From CAIWHR01 sp039915505 (GTDB taxonomy: Bacteria; Pseudomonadota; Gammaproteobacteria; Burkholderiales; Casimicrobiaceae), in contig JBDSND010000039.1 in assembly GCA_039915505.1 (NCBI GenBank), positions 1-34,894 of the forward strand: DNA of 34,894 nucleotides, given 5' to 3'. Under the pieces are notes generated by a model. The model saw only the letters and a list, made by a program, of their open reading frames with translations. It had not been told where the DNA came from and did not search any database. Numbering within the stretch: position 1 is the first letter of the stretch; every line of letters starts with the position of its first letter. Shown piece by piece: positions 31,763 through 34,894 of the stretch. A program made the translations under genes and the position numbers.

Positions 31763-32548
31763 ATGCAATCCGTTCACCGACGCGCCCCGCCTCGGCGGCG
31801 CGCGTCGCTTCTAAAGCCCGCCACGCTTCTCGGCCTCGCCACATCGCTCCGACACCTCGTCAGCACCGGCGCCGCCCTGCTGCTGGCGGGCTGCATGGGC
31901 CTGCCGGTCGCGAACCTCCCGGCGGGGACGCGCGCCGAAACCCCGCGCTATGAGGTCGGCGAGCGATGGGTCTATCGCGCCCAGGATGGCTACTTGAGCC
32001 CGGTTACTTGGGAAGAGATCCACGAGGTCATACGCGCCGACGCCGACGGCATCGAGATCCGGGTGACCCAGCGCGGCCCCGGCGTCGATGCGAACCGCAT
32101 CGAACGGCTGCGCGCCCCCGGCGAGGTGAAGGTGGGTGCGGTGTTCGACGCCGAATCCCGCACCTTCGAACCGATACTCGTGCGCTACGACTTTCCGCTC
32201 GCACCCGGCAAGACTTGGAACCAGTGGCTGCACAGCGTCGATCCGACCACAGGCCGCGCCGGCGACATCAATCGTTATGTCCGGGTAGGGGGCTGGCGCC
32301 GGATCGCCACGCCCGCAGGCACGTTCGACGCGATTGCGCTCACGGTCGTGATGCGTCTCGACGACGGCGAATTCTGGCGCGATCCCACGGACTGCACGTA
32401 CCAGCTGTGGTACGCCCCGGCGGTCGGCGCGGTGGTGCGGGCCGACAAGGACGCGCTGTACTACGAGAAGTCCGGCAAGCTGGATTCAGGTCCGATCTTG
32501 AGCCAGCACGCGCGGCTCGAGCTCGTGGCCCACAGGGCCGCACGCTGA
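31763..32548 (+). CDS. Predicted lipoprotein of unknown function
   Basis: 261 residues from an ATG with AAGGTAGGGA just upstream. A long basic N-region (RRAPPRRRAS) and a hydrophobic stretch end in the lipobox LLLAGC, Cys44, so export as a lipoprotein is likely. The body is beta-rich: YEVGERWVYRAQDGYLSPVT, GIEIRVTQRGPG, then PLAPGKTWNQWLHSVDPTTG, RVGGWRRIATPAGTFDAIAL and CTYQLWYAPAVGAVVRADK. The GxWxYR start and W-Y-A-P-x-V-G-x-V-V near the end are patterns I associate with periplasmic DUF3108-like beta-sandwich proteins, but I do not assign a family firmly. It follows the jelly-roll protein by 74 bp. Confidence 0.78.
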   Translation: MQSVHRRAPPRRRASLLKPATLLGLATSLRHLVSTGAALLLAGCMGLPVANLPAGTRAETPRYEVGERWVYRAQDGYLSPVTWEEIHEVIRADADGIEIRVTQRGPGVDANRIERLRAPGEVKVGAVFDAESRTFEPILVRYDFPLAPGKTWNQWLHSVDPTTGRAGDINRYVRVGGWRRIATPAGTFDAIALTVVMRLDDGEFWRDPTDCTYQLWYAPAVGAVVRADKDALYYEKSGKLDSGPILSQHARLELVAHRAAR

Positions 32549-32890
32549 GCGGCGCGATTCCGGCTGTCCGCTGCAACGTCCCGGTGGGGCAGCCAGGCGC
32601 TGCGGGCGATGGCGCAATCTGACTGCGCTGTACCGTTAATTGATGGCATATGTTTACCATCGGATTGGGCATCTTTCATGCTGGAGATACCGCCATGCTG
32701 ATGGGTCGACTCAAGACGGAACTGGAATTGAGCGCTGATCAGCACCCGGGGTAAGGCGCTGCGCGATGGCCCACCGGGTCGACTCGACGGGGCACGTCAA
32801 TCACCCCGACTCGGTGCCTGTCCGGCCTGCGAGGCCCGTTGAACCCATGCGGGCCCTGGGAGGTCGCGGGCGATCACGGTCGCCGGGGCC
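32549..32890. other. Gap of 342 bp with a lower-GC island, no confident gene
   Basis: The region lies between the convergent lipoprotein and CoA-transferase genes. Around 32618-32740 the base composition is visibly richer in A and T than the rest of the window. It contains a GATGG/CCATC hairpin (32642-32661) and a 34-codon frame at 32650-32754 (start MFTIGLGIFHAGDT) that I cannot recognise. No insertion-sequence ends were found. Confidence 0.5.
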
Positions 32891-34807
32891 TCAACCCAGG
32901 TCACTACCCGGTCTGAGGATTTCGGAGGAGATGCTGCGCTTGGCCAGCTCGGAGCCGAGCTGATGACGCAGGAATGCGCCGCTGGTGTAGCGCTTGACGC
33001 TCAGGTAGTAGGTTTGCTCGACGCGCTTGACCAAGTCAATGTACTCGTCGAAGACGTCCTCGTCGCAGCTGAAGCGCTCGTAGTTCACCACTGAGTGCAC
33101 ACGACGGGAGAGCGGGCCAAGCAGCGCATCGACCGCATCGCCAATGGCCTTCAGGTCAGCCGCGTTGCGTACCCGCAGGCCGGCGTAGTTCATGTAGACG
33201 GTGTTGCTCGGCTCGTCGTAGCGCAGGCGGTCTTCCATACGAGTGTCCAGCATCCGTTCGCGCAGCCGCATCGGCTCGTTGCGGAAGATGCTCGGGTCCA
33301 TCGGCCGCGGCCCATCGACCACGGGCCGGAAGGGAAGGTGCAGGAGGATGTCTCGCTCGATGTCGATGCCCGGTGCGACCTCGATCAGCGCCAGCCCGCG
33401 GGCCGTCAACCTGAACACGCAACGCTCCGTGACGTACAACACCTCTTGGTGCCGCCGCAACGCGTAGTCGGCGCTGAAGGTGGTTTGGCCGATGCGCTCG
33501 ACAAACTTCTTCTGGCGGCCTTCGCAGACGATGCGCACCGTGCCGTCCTGGATTTGGACCTCGAGCCCGCTCGAGCTAAAGGTGCCGACGAACACCAGCT
33601 TGCGAGCGTTCTGGCTGATGTCGATGAACCCACCGCAGCCGGGGATGCGCTGGCCGAACTTGCTGGCGTTCACGTTGCCCCGCTCGTCACATTCGCCGAA
33701 GCCGAGGAATGCGGCGTCCAGACCGCCTCCGTCGATGAAGTCGAACGCGCAGGCGTGCCCGATCACCGCTTCGTAGTTGGATGCTGCGCCGAAGTCGAGT
33801 CCGCTCTGGGGCACGCCGCCGATGACGCCGGAATCCACCACCAGCGACAGCAGATCCTGAACGCGCTCTTCGCCGGCGACGAGCGGGACTTGATCCGGAA
33901 TTGATCCGACACCGATGTTGATGACGCTGTTTGGCGTCAGCTCGAGCACCGCGCGGCGGGCGATTAGCTTGCGCTCGGTGAGGGCCTGCGGGCGCACCCG
34001 CGACGGAGGCTCGCGCAGCTCACCCGAATACGACGGGTTGAACCGCGTTCCGTAGGTCTGCATGTGGTGCTCGGGATCGGCTAGTACGACGCAGTCGACG
34101 AGGTTGCCCGGCAGACGGATGCTGCGCGGATCGAGTGAGCCCTCGGCCGCCACGCGCTCCACCTGGGCGATGACGATGCCGCCAGAGTTACGCGCCGCAA
34201 TTGCTAGGGCCAGGTTCTCGAGTTCGAGGGCTTCGCGCTCGGTGCTGATGTTACCGTTGGGGTCTGCGGTGGTGCCACGGATGAGGGCGACGTGGATCGG
34301 AAAGGCCTGGTAGAACAGCGTTTCCTGGCCCGCGATTTGGACCAGGCTCACCAGTTCCTCGGTGGTCCGCGCGTTCATCTTGCCGCCGCCGTGGCGCGGG
34401 TCGACGTAGGTGCCGAGCCCCACGTGCGACAACAGCCCGAGCTTGCCGGCACCGATGTCACGATAGAGTTGCGTGAGTACACCCTCCGGCAGGTTGTAGG
34501 CCTCGATGCGGTCTTCGACGATCATCCGTTCCAGCTTCGGCGAGAGTCCGAAGTAGCCGCCGATGACGCGCCGCACCAGGCCCTCGTGCGCGAGCCGGTT
34601 CAAGCCCTTTTCCTTCAGATCGCCCTGGCCCGTCGAGAACACCAGCGTCAGATCGCGCGGCGCGTGCGTCTCGAGGAAGCGCTGCTCGAGCGACGTGAAC
34701 AGCTGATCAGGTGTGCCGCTGCCGGCGTAACCGGCGGAGGCGACGGTGTCACCGCTGTGAATGACGGCCACTGCATCGGCGGCTTCGATGACCTTTTTCA
34801 GGCGCAT
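32891..34807 (-). CDS. Type I CoA-transferase, propionate/acetate CoA-transferase (Pct/YdiF) family
   Basis: 638 residues, alpha and beta halves fused. The N-terminal half has IHSGDTVASAGYAGSGTPDQ, LSHVGLGTYVDPRHGGGKMN and RGTTADPNGNIS. The C-terminal half has INIGVGSIPDQV, GGVPQSGLDFGA, FDFIDGGGLDAAFLGFGE and ISQNARKLVFVGTF. An extra domain of about 130 residues (from DGPRPMDPSIFRNEP) ends the protein. The family moves CoA between acyl-CoAs and free acids through a glutamyl-CoA intermediate. At the position of that Glu (T-x-E-x-G-x-x-GG) this protein has VVDSGVIGG, Asp325. The start at 34807 is fixed by AAGGAGGAG just upstream; an ATG at 34843 is less likely. The substrate is unknown and the Asp makes transferase activity uncertain. 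Confidence 0.9.
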   Translation of the reverse strand: MRLKKVIEAADAVAVIHSGDTVASAGYAGSGTPDQLFTSLEQRFLETHAPRDLTLVFSTGQGDLKEKGLNRLAHEGLVRRVIGGYFGLSPKLERMIVEDRIEAYNLPEGVLTQLYRDIGAGKLGLLSHVGLGTYVDPRHGGGKMNARTTEELVSLVQIAGQETLFYQAFPIHVALIRGTTADPNGNISTEREALELENLALAIAARNSGGIVIAQVERVAAEGSLDPRSIRLPGNLVDCVVLADPEHHMQTYGTRFNPSYSGELREPPSRVRPQALTERKLIARRAVLELTPNSVINIGVGSIPDQVPLVAGEERVQDLLSLVVDSGVIGGVPQSGLDFGAASNYEAVIGHACAFDFIDGGGLDAAFLGFGECDERGNVNASKFGQRIPGCGGFIDISQNARKLVFVGTFSSSGLEVQIQDGTVRIVCEGRQKKFVERIGQTTFSADYALRRHQEVLYVTERCVFRLTARGLALIEVAPGIDIERDILLHLPFRPVVDGPRPMDPSIFRNEPMRLRERMLDTRMEDRLRYDEPSNTVYMNYAGLRVRNAADLKAIGDAVDALLGPLSRRVHSVVNYERFSCDEDVFDEYIDLVKRVEQTYYLSVKRYTSGAFLRHQLGSELAKRSISSEILRPGSDLG

Positions 34808-34894
34808 GGTCTCTCCTCCTTGTGCAGCGGAGATCAGGCTCACCTGAATCCGTCCTTGGCTTGTACTTGATTGCGCTTGCGCTGTCGACCGCCA

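Overview
The window looks like a chromosomal stretch of a high-GC Betaproteobacterium (Burkholderiales-like; genus not resolvable by eye). Support comes from gene order: cutA-dsbD-tlpA-accB-accC-prmA-DUF3426, glnA-DUF4124-ntrB-ntrC, lgt next to ilvD, and lptD-surA divergent from amgK-murU. No rRNA, tRNA, CRISPR array, insertion sequence or phage gene was found. Most of the window is conserved housekeeping sequence, so the unusual signals are local ones.

Layout. 1-2950: an antibiotic-biosynthesis-monooxygenase-fold protein converges on a minus-strand operon of a Gfo/Idh/MocA oxidoreductase, a divergent type II dehydroquinase and a shikimate-dehydrogenase-like protein, probably for quinate-like or related polyol/aromatic metabolism. 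3125-5435: a YcaQ-type DNA glycosylase and an aldo/keto reductase. 5447-9187: the outer-membrane biogenesis pair lptD-surA. 9331-11162: amgK-murU, the cell-wall sugar salvage route to UDP-MurNAc. 11175-13883: oligopeptidase A and a periplasmic DUF4124/glutaredoxin protein. 14217-17160: an MBOAT/AlgX-type polysaccharide O-acetylation cassette, followed by a frameshifted methyltransferase remnant that was once translationally coupled to it.

17189-22380: the nitrogen module. ntrC, ntrB, a DUF4124 protein and glnA lie on the minus strand. A Rho-independent terminator follows glnA, and a long glnA leader carries a candidate sigma-54 promoter and two near-identical NtrC-like sites. 22381-27786 (minus): DUF3426 zinc-ribbon protein, PrmA, AccC, AccB, a TlpA-type thioredoxin, a DsbD reduced to its N-terminal domain, and CutA. 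27797-32548: FxsA, Lgt, IlvD, a secreted jelly-roll-like protein and a lipoprotein. 32891-34807: a type I CoA-transferase with Asp where the catalytic Glu is expected.

The items most worth following up are: the variant dehydroquinase/shikimate-dehydrogenase operon; the CoA-transferase Glu-to-Asp change; the stand-alone DsbD alpha domain; the apparent CTG start of prmA coupled to accC; the decayed methyltransferase in the acetylation cassette; the duplicated NtrC-like sites upstream of glnA; and two blocks of the same degenerate heptanucleotide repeat. I saw no clearly new multi-gene defence or mobile system.
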